Assembly: GCF_028745735.1 (NCBI RefSeq)
Contig: NZ_JAQZSM010000003.1
Coordinates: 186,001-250,000 of the forward strand
Reading direction: 5' to 3'
Origin: Roseinatronobacter alkalisoli
GTDB lineage: Bacteria; Pseudomonadota; Alphaproteobacteria; Rhodobacterales; Rhodobacteraceae
Length of the DNA: 64,000 bases
Shown: positions 8,874-17,403 of the stretch, piece after piece
How positions within the stretch are numbered: the stretch's first letter is position 1
Layout: every line of letters starts with the position of its first letter
The notes under the pieces: generated by a model
Told to the model about the DNA's origin: nothing
The model's database searches: none
The model's input: only the letters and a program-made list of their open reading frames with translations
Program-made: the position numbers and the translations under genes

Positions 8874-10852
8874 TCCGCCGCCACCTGATCAGCGGTTGCA
8901 CCGAATACTTTCGCATTGCGGATTTCCAGCGTCGCCTTCAACACGCCTTTGCGCCCATCTTCATAGGTGACTTCGGTTTCGGTATAGATGCCGTCCTTGT
9001 CGCTATAGAGCGCGTCGATCAGGTCTGCGTATTTCTCCTCTACAATGCGGCGGCGCACCTTGCGGGTGCGGGTCATTTCGCCGTCATCGGCATCCAGTTC
9101 CTTATGCAGCACCAGAAAGCGGTGAATCTGGCAGCCCGACAGGAACTTGTCCTGCGCGACACTTTCATTGACCTGTTCGACATGGGCCTGAATCGTATCG
9201 AGCACCCGTTTCAGCCCGGCAAGTTCCTGATAGCTGGAATATGCGATGTTATTGCGTTCCGCCCAACTGCCGACCGCGCTCAGGTCAATATTGATAAAGG
9301 CCACGCAGCGGTCGCGCCCGTTCCCGAACACCACGGTTTCCAGAATATTCGGAAAGAATTTCAGTTTGTTTTCAACATACTTTGGCGCGAACATGGCACC
9401 ATCGGCCATTTTGCCAACATCCTTGGCGCGGTCGATGATACGCAGATGGCCGGTCCCTTCTTCAAAAAAGCCCGCATCGCCCGTGGCCACCCAGCCATCA
9501 GAATCCTTGGTGGATGCGGTGCTTTCTGCGTTTTTATAGTAGCTTTCGAATGTGCCGGGGGAACGGTAGAACACTTCGCCATTGTCAGCGATGCGCACTT
9601 CCACGCCCGGCGATGGCACGCCAACCGTGTCGGACCGCACTTCCCCGTCAGGCTGCTGCGTGATGAACACGGATGCTTCTGTCTGGCCGTAAAGCTGTTT
9701 CAGATTGATGCCCAGCGCGCGGTAGAAATCAAATATCTCCGGCCCGATCGCTTCGCCAGCAGTATAGGCCACGCGAATGCGGCGCAGGCCAAGCGTGTCT
9801 TTCAGCGGGCCATAGACCAGAAAATTACCCAACGCATATTTCAGCCGCGCCATCATGCTGACGGGTTTGCCATCCAGCAGTTTCGGCCCCGTATCGCGGG
9901 CGAAATCCATAAAATGATGAAACAACCGGCGCTTCAGGGGCGATGCATCTTCCATGCGGATCATCACTGTTGTCAGCATGGTTTCAAAAATGCGGGGCGG
10001 GGCAAAATAATAGGTTGGTCCGATCTCGCGCAGATCTGTCATCATGGTCTGCGCGGATTCAGGGCAGTTCACGCAAAATCCGGTCCAATAGGCCTGCCCG
10101 ATGGCAAAGATGAAATCGCCCACCCATGCCATGGGCAGATAGGCCAGAATTTCATCCCCCGGACGCAGCTTGTCGAATTCGGAACTGTTTTTAGACGTGA
10201 TGATGATATTGCGATTGCTCAGCACCACGCCCTTGGGCTTGCCGGTCGTGCCGGATGTGTAAAGCATGACACAGGTGCTGTCCCAGCCCAGCGCCGCAAT
10301 GCGTGTGTTCAGTTCGGGTTCCAGCCGGGTTTGCGCCGCGCGCCCTTCGCGCATGACATCTTCCAGCCAGTTCATATGGCTGTGGTCATATTTACGCATG
10401 CCGCGTTTATCCAGATACAGGATTTCATCGATGCAATGCACCGTTTCCTGAACCTCGATGACCTTGTCGACCTGTTCCTGATCGCCGCAGACAACGAAAC
10501 GCGCGCCGCAATGGTCCAGCACATAGGCCATCTCTTCCGCGACCGCATCCTGGTAAAGCGGCACCGGAATGGCCCCCACAGATTGCGCAGCCACCATCGA
10601 CCAGTAAAGGGCGGGACGGTTGCGCCCGATAATGGCGACATAATCGCCCTGCTTCATGCCCAGAACCAGAAACCCCAGCGCCATGGCGCGTACCTGATCG
10701 TGGGTTTCCGCCCATGTCCAGCTTTGCCAGATGCCGAATTCCTTCTCGCGATAGGCGGTCTGAAGGCCGTATTGCGTGGCATTGCGCGCCAGCAGCGCAG
10801 GCACAGAACTAAGCCCATCCTGCGCGGGCGCGGGTGATGCTGTGGTGGTCAC
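8870..10852 (-). CDS. Long-chain-type acyl-CoA synthetase (AMP-forming)
   Basis: First gene of the transporter operon, 660 residues from a GTG at 10852. This start is chosen because an AGGAGGA site lies about 9 bases upstream; an in-frame ATG at 10927 has no comparable site and adds 25 atypical residues. It is an AMP-forming ligase: P-loop MLYTSGTTGKPKGVVLS, the adenine-binding LKQLYGQTEAS segment, WVATGDAGFF with the ribose-binding Asp, and the C-terminal TRTRKVRRRIVEEKY region with the catalytic lysine zone. It resembles the FadD15/long-chain class that accompanies Liv-type transporters in alphaproteobacteria. Together with the PaaK-like gene it suggests import and CoA-activation of carboxylic acids; the substrate is inferred only. 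Confidence 0.9.
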   Translation of the reverse strand: MTTTASPAPAQDGLSSVPALLARNATQYGLQTAYREKEFGIWQSWTWAETHDQVRAMALGFLVLGMKQGDYVAIIGRNRPALYWSMVAAQSVGAIPVPLYQDAVAEEMAYVLDHCGARFVVCGDQEQVDKVIEVQETVHCIDEILYLDKRGMRKYDHSHMNWLEDVMREGRAAQTRLEPELNTRIAALGWDSTCVMLYTSGTTGKPKGVVLSNRNIIITSKNSSEFDKLRPGDEILAYLPMAWVGDFIFAIGQAYWTGFCVNCPESAQTMMTDLREIGPTYYFAPPRIFETMLTTVMIRMEDASPLKRRLFHHFMDFARDTGPKLLDGKPVSMMARLKYALGNFLVYGPLKDTLGLRRIRVAYTAGEAIGPEIFDFYRALGINLKQLYGQTEASVFITQQPDGEVRSDTVGVPSPGVEVRIADNGEVFYRSPGTFESYYKNAESTASTKDSDGWVATGDAGFFEEGTGHLRIIDRAKDVGKMADGAMFAPKYVENKLKFFPNILETVVFGNGRDRCVAFINIDLSAVGSWAERNNIAYSSYQELAGLKRVLDTIQAHVEQVNESVAQDKFLSGCQIHRFLVLHKELDADDGEMTRTRKVRRRIVEEKYADLIDALYSDKDGIYTETEVTYEDGRKGVLKATLEIRNAKVFGATADQVAAE

Positions 10853-11065
10853 AGGCAGACTCCTCCTCGTCCTTCTGTCGGTCAGCACATGCAAGGCGTG
10901 CCGGATTGCAGCGCGATGCCCGAACATGTGGCCCTATGTGGTGATGCGATTCTTTCCGCAGTTTTGCCCAAACCTTTCGAATTGTAACGCGCGATGTTCA
11001 GGGCTTCCGCACAGCGCAGGTGCAGTCTAGTGTCCGGACAGTGACCAGAGGGGGGGGATGGGCGC

Positions 11066-12994
11066 GTGGCATTGACAGAAAACACCCGCATCAACCTGAT
11101 GGCTGCGGGGCTGAACATGATCCAGCAGGCGCTGTCGATCTTTGACAGCAATCTGCAGCTTTCGGTCAGCAACCAGCGCTATCAGGAAATGTTCGGATTG
11201 CCTGAACATCTGGTGCAGCCCGGTGTCGCCTTTGAAGATACGATCCGCTATCTGGTGTCGCGCGGCGAATATGGCCCGGTTGATGATCAGGAAGAAGCAG
11301 TGCGCATCCGCGTTGATGCCGCGCGCGCCTTTGTCCCCCATTACATGGAACGCCTGCGCGCCAATGGCCGCTGGATCAGCGTCGAAGGGGCGCCCTTGCC
11401 GCAGGGGGGGTGGGTGACGGTCTATACCGACATTACCGAAGTTAAGCTGCAGGAAGGGCTGCTGCGCGCGCGGTCCGAAGAACTGTCTGACGAGTTGCTG
11501 GCCCATGCCGAACGGCTGGCAGCCACCAACCGCGCGCTGGCCGCCAGCAACGCGGCACTTGAACAGGCCAAGCGCGAACTGACCGAAATGGAAGCCCGCA
11601 CCCGCCTGACCACCGAAATGATGCCTGCTCATATCGCGCATATGGACCGCGAAATGCGCTATACATTTTCCAACCGGCGGCTTTCATCCATATTCCCCGG
11701 TCTGCCCCGCAATGTGGTGGGCCATCCTGCGCAGGCGGTTCTGGGCAGTGTCTATGAAAAAATCCTGCCGCTGCTGGAACGCGCGTTGGGTGGCGAAAAC
11801 GCGGTGCATGAATTCACCCATGACGAAAGCGGGCGGCGCATCCGGCTGGCGCTGACGCCCGACAGGGTGGGCTGTGGGCCGATAAACGGCATCTATGTCA
11901 TGTCGATGGACGTGACCGCGGAAACTCAGGCCCGCGCGGCCCTTGCGCAGACCCGCAAACGCGAACTGGCGGCGCAGCTGTCATCGGGCATGGTGCATGA
12001 TTTCGGTAATCTTCTGACCATCATCCTGGGCCTGCAGGGGCAGTTGATGCGCCGCAACACCCTGCCTGCGGAAATGGCGCAGGTGGTGCAATCCACCATC
12101 GCGGCGGCGCGGCGGGGCGGTGTGCTGCTGGAACAGCTCGCTGCAATCTCCGGCCACAGGGAATTGCAGCCAAAGCCTACCGATCTGCGCGCGCTGTTGC
12201 ATGACCTGACCCTGATGGCCCGCCCAGCCCTGCCCGACAACATGCGCCTTGATGTGCAGGTCACCCCTGATCTACCCCATGTGCTGCTGGATCAGGGCGT
12301 GCTGCAGGACAGTTTGCTGAACCTGATCCTGAATGCCCGCGATGCGATGGCAGGCAGGGCGGGACAGATCACGCTGACGGTTTCCACCGTGGCCGATACA
12401 TGGCTGGAACTGACCCTGACCGACACCGGAACCGGTTTCAGCGAGGATGCGCTGGATAAGGCGCTGGACCCGTTCTTTACCACCAAAGGGGCCGAAGGGA
12501 CGGGGTTGGGGCTGGCCATGGTCTATGACCAGATCACCTTGTCGGGAGGCACTATCCGGCTGGCGAACCGGCCACAGGGCGGTGCGCAGGTTACGCTGCG
12601 CCTTCCCTTCAGACCCGTGCGCAGCGCCCGCGCGATGCCCGAATCCGGCCTTGTCCTGCTGGTCGAAGATACACAAAGCATCCGCGAAACAGTGCGCGCC
12701 ATGTTATGCGACATGGGCCATACCGTGATCGAGGCAACCACAGCGGATGAAGCGCTGGCCCTTGCCGATCTGCCGGAACTTGACATGATGCTGTCTGACA
12801 TAAACCTGCCGGGCACCTTGTCGGGGCTGGACCTTGCGCGCGCCTTGCGGGGGCGCGGACGCATTCGTCTTTATCTGATGACCGCCCTGCCCCCGCAGGA
12901 CAAGCTGCATCGCGCCGCCGCTGCGGAATTTCCGGTGCTGACAAAACCATTCGGCCCGCAAGACCTGCGTTTCACCCTGGAGGGGGTTGCATGA
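11066..12994 (+). CDS. PAS-domain hybrid sensor histidine kinase with C-terminal receiver
   Basis: A 642-residue soluble signalling kinase starting at GTG (G-rich ribosome-binding site at 11048-11057). The order is a PAS_7-type domain (residues ~10-130, ending VTVYTDITEVK), a coiled coil (~135-185), a second PAS (~190-300), a dimerisation/phosphoacceptor helix with H-box SSGMVHDFGNLLTII (His311), a HATPase domain (N-box LNLILNARDAMAG; G1 DTGTGFSED; G2 GTGLGLAMV) and a receiver (LLVEDTQ acidic pocket, phosphorylated Asp in MLSDINLPG). No membrane segment is seen, so the stimulus is probably cytosolic. The stop overlaps the ATG of the response regulator by four bases, making these a cognate pair. 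Confidence 0.92.
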   Translation: MALTENTRINLMAAGLNMIQQALSIFDSNLQLSVSNQRYQEMFGLPEHLVQPGVAFEDTIRYLVSRGEYGPVDDQEEAVRIRVDAARAFVPHYMERLRANGRWISVEGAPLPQGGWVTVYTDITEVKLQEGLLRARSEELSDELLAHAERLAATNRALAASNAALEQAKRELTEMEARTRLTTEMMPAHIAHMDREMRYTFSNRRLSSIFPGLPRNVVGHPAQAVLGSVYEKILPLLERALGGENAVHEFTHDESGRRIRLALTPDRVGCGPINGIYVMSMDVTAETQARAALAQTRKRELAAQLSSGMVHDFGNLLTIILGLQGQLMRRNTLPAEMAQVVQSTIAAARRGGVLLEQLAAISGHRELQPKPTDLRALLHDLTLMARPALPDNMRLDVQVTPDLPHVLLDQGVLQDSLLNLILNARDAMAGRAGQITLTVSTVADTWLELTLTDTGTGFSEDALDKALDPFFTTKGAEGTGLGLAMVYDQITLSGGTIRLANRPQGGAQVTLRLPFRPVRSARAMPESGLVLLVEDTQSIRETVRAMLCDMGHTVIEATTADEALALADLPELDMMLSDINLPGTLSGLDLARALRGRGRIRLYLMTALPPQDKLHRAAAAEFPVLTKPFGPQDLRFTLEGVA

Positions 12995-13695
12995 CCACTG
13001 CCCATGTTGCGATTCTGGATGATGAACCTGAAATCCGCAAAATCCTGTCTCAGGCCCTGCAGGAGGCGGGCTTTCAGACCTCCAGCTATGCACGCGCCAC
13101 AGAATTCGAAGCCGCGCTGCGCCGGTTCACACCAGATGTCTGTCTGGTGGATCTGGGTCTGCCGGACCGTGACGGGCTGGCGCTGGTGCATCGCCTTGCG
13201 CTGGAATCGGGGGCGACGATCATCATCATATCCGGGCGCGCGCAGGTGCAGGACCGCGTGACAGGTCTGGAACTGGGCGCGGATGATTATATCACCAAAC
13301 CGTTTGATCCCGCCGAAGTTGTGGCACGTATCCGCGCCCGCCTGCGCAAACCGGTTGCGCAGGGCAGCGCCAGCCCGCAGATTGCGCGTTTCAACGAGTG
13401 GGTGGCGCGATTTGACCGCTATGTGCTGATCGACGATCAGGGGCAGGAAACCCCGTTCAGCCATGCCGAAGGTGAAGTGCTGCGCCTGTTTCTGGAAAGC
13501 CCCAAACGCCTGATTTCGCGCACGCAGATGCTGGATGCATTGGGCGGCAGCGCAGGCGAAAGTTTTGACCGCGCAATGGATGTGCGCATTTCCCGCCTGC
13601 GCACCAAACTGGGCGAAGACCCGCGCAACCCTCGTCTGATCAAGACGATCTACGGGGCGGGGTATATTTTTCTGGGGGATGTGGGCTGGACATAG
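12991..13695 (+). CDS. OmpR-family response regulator
   Basis: A 234-residue DNA-binding response regulator. The receiver domain (residues 1-~120) has the acidic pair DDEP at 10-13, phosphoacceptor Asp54 in VDLGLPDRDG, the conserved Ser of IISGR and Lys of ITKPFDP. A winged-helix domain follows (~135-230), with the recognition region SFDRAMDVRISRLRTKLG and the wing IKTIYGAGYIF. Its start overlaps the kinase stop (ATGA), so it is translationally coupled and almost certainly the kinase's partner. The target genes are not evident; the universal stress protein downstream is a candidate member of the same transcript. Confidence 0.93.
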   Translation: MTTAHVAILDDEPEIRKILSQALQEAGFQTSSYARATEFEAALRRFTPDVCLVDLGLPDRDGLALVHRLALESGATIIIISGRAQVQDRVTGLELGADDYITKPFDPAEVVARIRARLRKPVAQGSASPQIARFNEWVARFDRYVLIDDQGQETPFSHAEGEVLRLFLESPKRLISRTQMLDALGGSAGESFDRAMDVRISRLRTKLGEDPRNPRLIKTIYGAGYIFLGDVGWT

Positions 13696-13770
13696 TGCAA
13701 TGCAGGCTTTGTGTTTACAGCCCGACCCTATTTGGTCAAGATGCAGCCAATATCAGCGAAGGAAAGCGTC

Positions 13771-14232
13771 ATGCGTAAATTTCTGGTTGTACTGGACGAC
13801 AGCCGCGAATGCCTGAATGCGATCCGTTTTGCGGCGCTGCGGGCCGCAAAAACCGGCGCAGAGGTGCAGATCCTGTCGGTCATAAGCCCCGAAGAATTCC
13901 AGGGCTGGATTGGCGTTGCCGATGTCATGCGCGCCGAAGCCCGTGAACGCATAGAGGCGCATTTCGAGGTCTTTGCCAAATGGATGCGCGACCGCAAGGG
14001 CCTGCACCCCGAACTTGTCATCCGCGAAGGCGACGCAGTGGAAGAAGTGCTGGCCCAGATACAGGACGATCCCGATATCGGGTTTCTGGTTCTGGGGGCA
14101 GGCACCGAAGGCAATAATCCCGGCCCCATTGTCACGCAACTGGTGCGCAATTCCGGTTCGCTGCCCATTCCGATCACCATCGTTCCGGGCGAGCTTGACC
14201 GCGACCGACTGGAAGCGATTGCGACAGGTTAA
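13771..14232 (+). CDS. Universal stress protein (UspA family)
   Basis: A 153-residue single-domain Usp protein. The start at 13771 (MRKFLVVLDDS) is chosen over an in-frame ATG at 13711 because a GAAGGA site lies 8-13 bases upstream and because the Usp fold begins with this first strand. The N-terminal VVLDDS is the usual nucleotide-contacting start. The C-terminal VLGAGTEGN..GPIVTQLVRNSGSLPIPITIV corresponds to the G-x2-G-x9-G-S/T ATP-binding motif of ATP-type Usp proteins, though spacing is relaxed. It follows the two-component pair on the same strand after 75 bases, so co-transcription is possible. Confidence 0.85.
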   Translation: MRKFLVVLDDSRECLNAIRFAALRAAKTGAEVQILSVISPEEFQGWIGVADVMRAEARERIEAHFEVFAKWMRDRKGLHPELVIREGDAVEEVLAQIQDDPDIGFLVLGAGTEGNNPGPIVTQLVRNSGSLPIPITIVPGELDRDRLEAIATG

Positions 14233-14496
14233 TATCTGTTGAGAGCAGTTTCAAACGTCGTGTTCCGGGGCGGTTCCTGCCCTGAAGCCGCCGTTGGGGT
14301 GCGTGCCACAACGCGGAATAAAGGCCGATGGCGCGGGTCTGGTGCATGACCCAAGGATTGCTGAGGACCAAATTCGACCCGGCAGACATAGCCCCACGCT
14401 GTCCCGCCCCCAGATCAGCACAGGTAACCCTTTGCATACGCACTGAAATGCCGCTAGGTCTGTGGCAGCACAGCGCGACAGACGGAGCATCGCATC

Positions 14497-15342
14497 ATGA
14501 AACTACTTCGCTATGGCCCGAAAGGGCAGGAAAAACCCGGATGTCTGGACCATCAGGGCAATTTGCGCGACCTGTCAGGCGTGGTTGCTGATTTCGGCGG
14601 GGACACCGTGTCGCTGGACTCGCTTGCGCAATTGTCAGCGCTTGACCCCAGAACCCTGCCGCTTGTGGCGCAACCTGTGCGCATCGGCGCGCCCATGTCC
14701 CATATCCCCAACTTCTATTGCATCGGGCTGAATTATGCCGCCCATGCCGCCGAAACCGGCGCAGAAAAACCAAAAGAACCACTGGTCTTTTCCAAGGCGA
14801 CATCATCGCTGGCCGGTCCCGAAGACACGATCATCATTCCACGCGGGGCCACACGCACCGACTGGGAGGTGGAACTGGGCATCGTGATCGGCAAACCCGC
14901 GCTGTATGTCGATGAAGCGGATGCACTGGATTATGTTGCGGGCTATTGCGCAGTAAATGACGTGTCCGAACGCGATTTCCAGAAAAACCGCGGCGGACAA
15001 TGGATCAAGGGCAAATCAGCACCGGGTTTCGGCAAGATCGGGCCATGGCTGGTCACCAAGGATGAAGTGCCCGACCCGCAGGCCTTGCGTCTGCAGCTTT
15101 CGGTCAATGGTGAAAATCGGCAGGATTCAACCACTGCGGACATGATCTTCACTGTGGCGCAGATCGTGTCCTACATGTCGCATTTCATGGAACTGGTTCC
15201 GGGCGATGTCATTGCAACGGGCACCCCTTCGGGTGTCGGGGCCGGCATGTCGCCGCAGCGGTTTCTGCAACCGGGCGATATTGTTGCGCTGGAAGTTGAA
15301 GGGCTTGGCCAGCAAAAGGCTGATGTCATCGCAGCAGTCTGA
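14497..15342 (+). CDS. Fumarylacetoacetate hydrolase (FAH) family protein
   Basis: A 281-residue FAH-fold enzyme of the kind that hydrolyses or isomerises beta-diketo acids in aromatic and sugar-acid catabolism. The catalytic core shows FYCIGLNYAAHAAETG, the metal ligand region EVELGIVIGK (two Glu), YCAVNDVSERDFQ and the C-terminal GDVIATGTPSGVG. Length and N-terminal extension resemble the ureidoglycolate lyase / 2-hydroxyhepta-2,4-dienedioate isomerase-like subgroup common in Rhodobacteraceae, but the substrate cannot be assigned. GGAG lies about 10 bases before the ATG. It is a single gene, convergent with the ChaC-like gene and separated from it by a hairpin at 15364-15396. Confidence 0.87.
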   Translation: MKLLRYGPKGQEKPGCLDHQGNLRDLSGVVADFGGDTVSLDSLAQLSALDPRTLPLVAQPVRIGAPMSHIPNFYCIGLNYAAHAAETGAEKPKEPLVFSKATSSLAGPEDTIIIPRGATRTDWEVELGIVIGKPALYVDEADALDYVAGYCAVNDVSERDFQKNRGGQWIKGKSAPGFGKIGPWLVTKDEVPDPQALRLQLSVNGENRQDSTTADMIFTVAQIVSYMSHFMELVPGDVIATGTPSGVGAGMSPQRFLQPGDIVALEVEGLGQQKADVIAAV

Positions 15343-15363
15343 CAAACGGACTGCCATGGCAAA

Positions 15364-15396
15364 GGCGCTGCGCAAACCCGGGCTGCGCGCAGCGCC
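15364..15396. terminator. Hairpin between convergent FAH and ChaC-like genes
   Basis: Perfect 10-bp arms GGCGCTGCGC (15364-15373) and GCGCAGCGCC (15387-15396) around a 13-base loop. It lies 22 bases after the FAH stop and 27 bases before the ChaC-like stop. There is no clear T-run, so it may be a rho-assisted or bidirectional stabilising hairpin rather than a classical intrinsic terminator. Confidence 0.5.
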
Positions 15397-15422
15397 CTGA
15401 AGGGTGCAAATTATTTCGCCGA

Positions 15423-15962
15423 TTACGCGCCCAGTTCGCAGACCCGCGCGGCCAGCCAGTCAAGCTGCGGGTCGCGCAGGCCCAGTTCGTTCAGATGGGT
15501 GGCCGTGTTGATCAGATAGTCGCGGTTGGGACCGCGCCCGCCTGCCGCGCGGGCAATAATCTGCGCCTGTTCTTCCAGTGTCAGACCGCCGCAATACTGG
15601 TCATGGTCGCGGTCAATCACATAGGTCACCGCATCCAGTTGCCGCCCGTCACGCAACAGCAGTTTTTCATGGCGTTCCAGATAGGCCGCTGAAATCAATT
15701 CCCGTGCGCGCAGATATTCCAGTGTCTCATCCGCGACGCGGGCCGGAATTTCAAACGCGATCCCTTCGCAATGCCCCGCCCCCCGGTCCAGCGCCAGCAC
15801 CAGCCCCGGTTGTTGCACAGTGCCACGATGATGGATGGACCGCATGCAGAAGGACCGTTCATACCCATCAAGGCGCGCAATCTGGCGGCTGGACCACGCA
15901 AAGCCCGGATCCCAGATCAGCGACCCATACCCGAATACCCAAATTGAACTGCGCCGCAGCAT
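15423..15962 (-). CDS. Gamma-glutamylcyclotransferase, ChaC-like
   Basis: A 179-residue ChaC-type protein, a family that cleaves glutathione to 5-oxoproline and Cys-Gly. The substrate-binding loop is WVFGYGSLIWDPGF (residues 7-20). The ChaC residues RSFCMRSIHHRGT and a later acidic segment EYLRARELISAAYLE carry the expected catalytic glutamate region. The start at 15962 is chosen because AAAGGA lies ~8 bases upstream and the fold begins here; longer in-frame starts add non-conserved sequence. A second member of the superfamily is encoded at 28604-29170. Cytosolic. Confidence 0.85.
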   Translation of the reverse strand: MLRRSSIWVFGYGSLIWDPGFAWSSRQIARLDGYERSFCMRSIHHRGTVQQPGLVLALDRGAGHCEGIAFEIPARVADETLEYLRARELISAAYLERHEKLLLRDGRQLDAVTYVIDRDHDQYCGGLTLEEQAQIIARAAGGRGPNRDYLINTATHLNELGLRDPQLDWLAARVCELGA

Positions 15963-16028
15963 GTGACTGGTCCTTTCCCGTTTCCAAGGTGTAAACACGT
16001 TTTGAGTAATGATGAAAAGGGGCATCCG

Positions 16029-16985
16029 ATGCGCGTGATTCTGGCAACCATCATGCTGGCGGCAATCGGCTATGGCGCATATTGGCATTATGCGGCGCGT
16101 GAACTGGACAGCCGGATCAGCGCCACGCTGGCGCACAACGATACCCTAACCGCGTCGGATTACAGTCTTGGCGGGTTTCCGCACCGCTTTGACCTGACCC
16201 TACATGCCCCGCGTCTGCGTCTGGCGGATGGTGAAATCGACTGGCAGGGCGAAGCGCTGAATCTTCACGCCCTCAGCTATAAGCCGCATCATGTGATCGC
16301 GGTGTTTCCGCCTGTGCAGATTCTGGGCCTTTACGGGCAGGACTGGCACCTGCGCAGCGCCGATGCCCGCGCAAGCGTGGTTGCGCGCAGCGGCGTCAGC
16401 GGGGCGGTTGATCGGGCGAATCTGGTATTTGCAACGCCACAGTTCAGCCACCGGACAATCACCCATGAAGCCGACAGCCTGCGCGCCAGCCTGACACATT
16501 TCACCGGTGCGCAATATGAACTGGCGCTGGACCTGTCTGGCCTGCGCCCCGATGCGGGCCTGCTTGCCGGGCTGGATCCGGACCGCATGCTGCCACCCAT
16601 GCTGGCGCGCAGCCGGGTTCTTGCCATGCTGGATTTCGCCAGCCCCCTGCACCTGAATGCCGGTCTGCCACCGTTGCGCGAAATTGATATTGATGAACTG
16701 GAAATCATCTGGGGGGACATCACCTTGCAGGCATCGGGCGTCCTGCGCCCAGATGTCGGCGGCACATTATCGGGGCAACTGGATATGCGCATGACACAAT
16801 GGGAAACGGTCGTGTCACTGCTGGTCAGTACCGGCGTGATCCCCCCTGATGGGGCACAGATGGCGCGCATGATCTTTGCATCGCTGAGTGATCAGTCGAC
16901 CGGCCAGCTTGCACTGCCGCTTCAGGTGCGGCAGTCAGTATTGTCACTGGGACCGGTTGTTCTGGGCCAGCTTCCGCGCTTCTGA
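16029..16985 (+). CDS. DUF2125 domain-containing protein
   Basis: A 318-residue protein with an N-terminal signal/anchor segment (MRVILATIMLAAIGYGAYWHY) followed by a mostly beta-strand domain of the DUF2125 type found across alphaproteobacteria (YSLGGFPHRFDLTL, then WHLRSADARASVVARS). No enzymatic motif is visible. It is probably periplasmic, attached to the inner membrane. The start at 16029 follows an AAGGGG site; the frame is open further upstream but without conserved sequence. Its last 42 bases overlap the convergent VanZ-like gene. Biological role unknown. Confidence 0.8.
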   Translation: MRVILATIMLAAIGYGAYWHYAARELDSRISATLAHNDTLTASDYSLGGFPHRFDLTLHAPRLRLADGEIDWQGEALNLHALSYKPHHVIAVFPPVQILGLYGQDWHLRSADARASVVARSGVSGAVDRANLVFATPQFSHRTITHEADSLRASLTHFTGAQYELALDLSGLRPDAGLLAGLDPDRMLPPMLARSRVLAMLDFASPLHLNAGLPPLREIDIDELEIIWGDITLQASGVLRPDVGGTLSGQLDMRMTQWETVVSLLVSTGVIPPDGAQMARMIFASLSDQSTGQLALPLQVRQSVLSLGPVVLGQLPRF

Positions 16986-17351
16986 ACGGCGCCGGAACCA
17001 CACCGCACAGGGAAGTGCCGCGATGACGCCCAGCGAATTGGCGATGAAATCGCCAAATTCCGCCGAACGGCCAAAATGCGGCTGGATCAGCTCTACTGCG
17101 CCGCCATAGGCGATCAACCCTGTCAGAATGACAGGCCAGAACCGCAATCGCGCAACATAGGCAGGCATCGCGACACTGAAGAACACGGCAAAATGCACAA
17201 TCTTGTCCACATGCTGCGGCAGTCGCCCCTCTCCTTCGGGGACAGGCATCAGCAACAGCACGGTCACCACGACCAGCAAGACCACCGAAAGGACCAACGC
17301 AATACGGCGCTGGCGTTCAGAAATAACAGGCGGTTTGATCATCAGTTGCAT
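16944..17351 (-). CDS. VanZ-like small membrane protein
   Basis: A 135-residue membrane protein with four predicted hydrophobic segments: IALVLSVVLLVVVTVLLLM, IVHFAVFFSVAMPAYVA, FWPVILTGLIAYGGAVEL and GDFIANSLGVIAALPCAVWF. The VanZ-like landmarks are the short HVDKIVHFAVF segment and the QPHFGRSAEFGDFIANSLG loop. Function in this family is unclear; VanZ itself gives low-level teicoplanin resistance. The start could be 17351 or 17342; neither has a strong ribosome-binding site. The 3' end overlaps the DUF2125 gene tail-to-tail for 42 bases, so both stop regions are doubly coding. Confidence 0.75.
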   Translation of the reverse strand: MQLMIKPPVISERQRRIALVLSVVLLVVVTVLLLMPVPEGEGRLPQHVDKIVHFAVFFSVAMPAYVARLRFWPVILTGLIAYGGAVELIQPHFGRSAEFGDFIANSLGVIAALPCAVWFRRRSEARKLAQNNRSQ

Positions 17352-17403
17352 TGCCCCGGACCGAAAAGAATTTCCGCGTCCGTGGCAGAAACACCGGCAG
17401 GGT

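Noticed and set aside
9104-10837. 577-codon plus-strand open frame across the acyl-CoA synthetase
   Set aside because: Antisense shadow; the minus strand carries a complete ligase with all motifs.
11031-11040. TGTCCGGACA palindrome before the histidine kinase
   Set aside because: Only 10 bases, common by chance in GC-rich DNA, and no extension; not enough to call an operator.
14233-14496. Possible small gene or decayed gene between the stress protein and the FAH gene
   Set aside because: 264 bases with no frame that has a ribosome-binding site and plausible composition; I see nothing there beyond a probable promoter.
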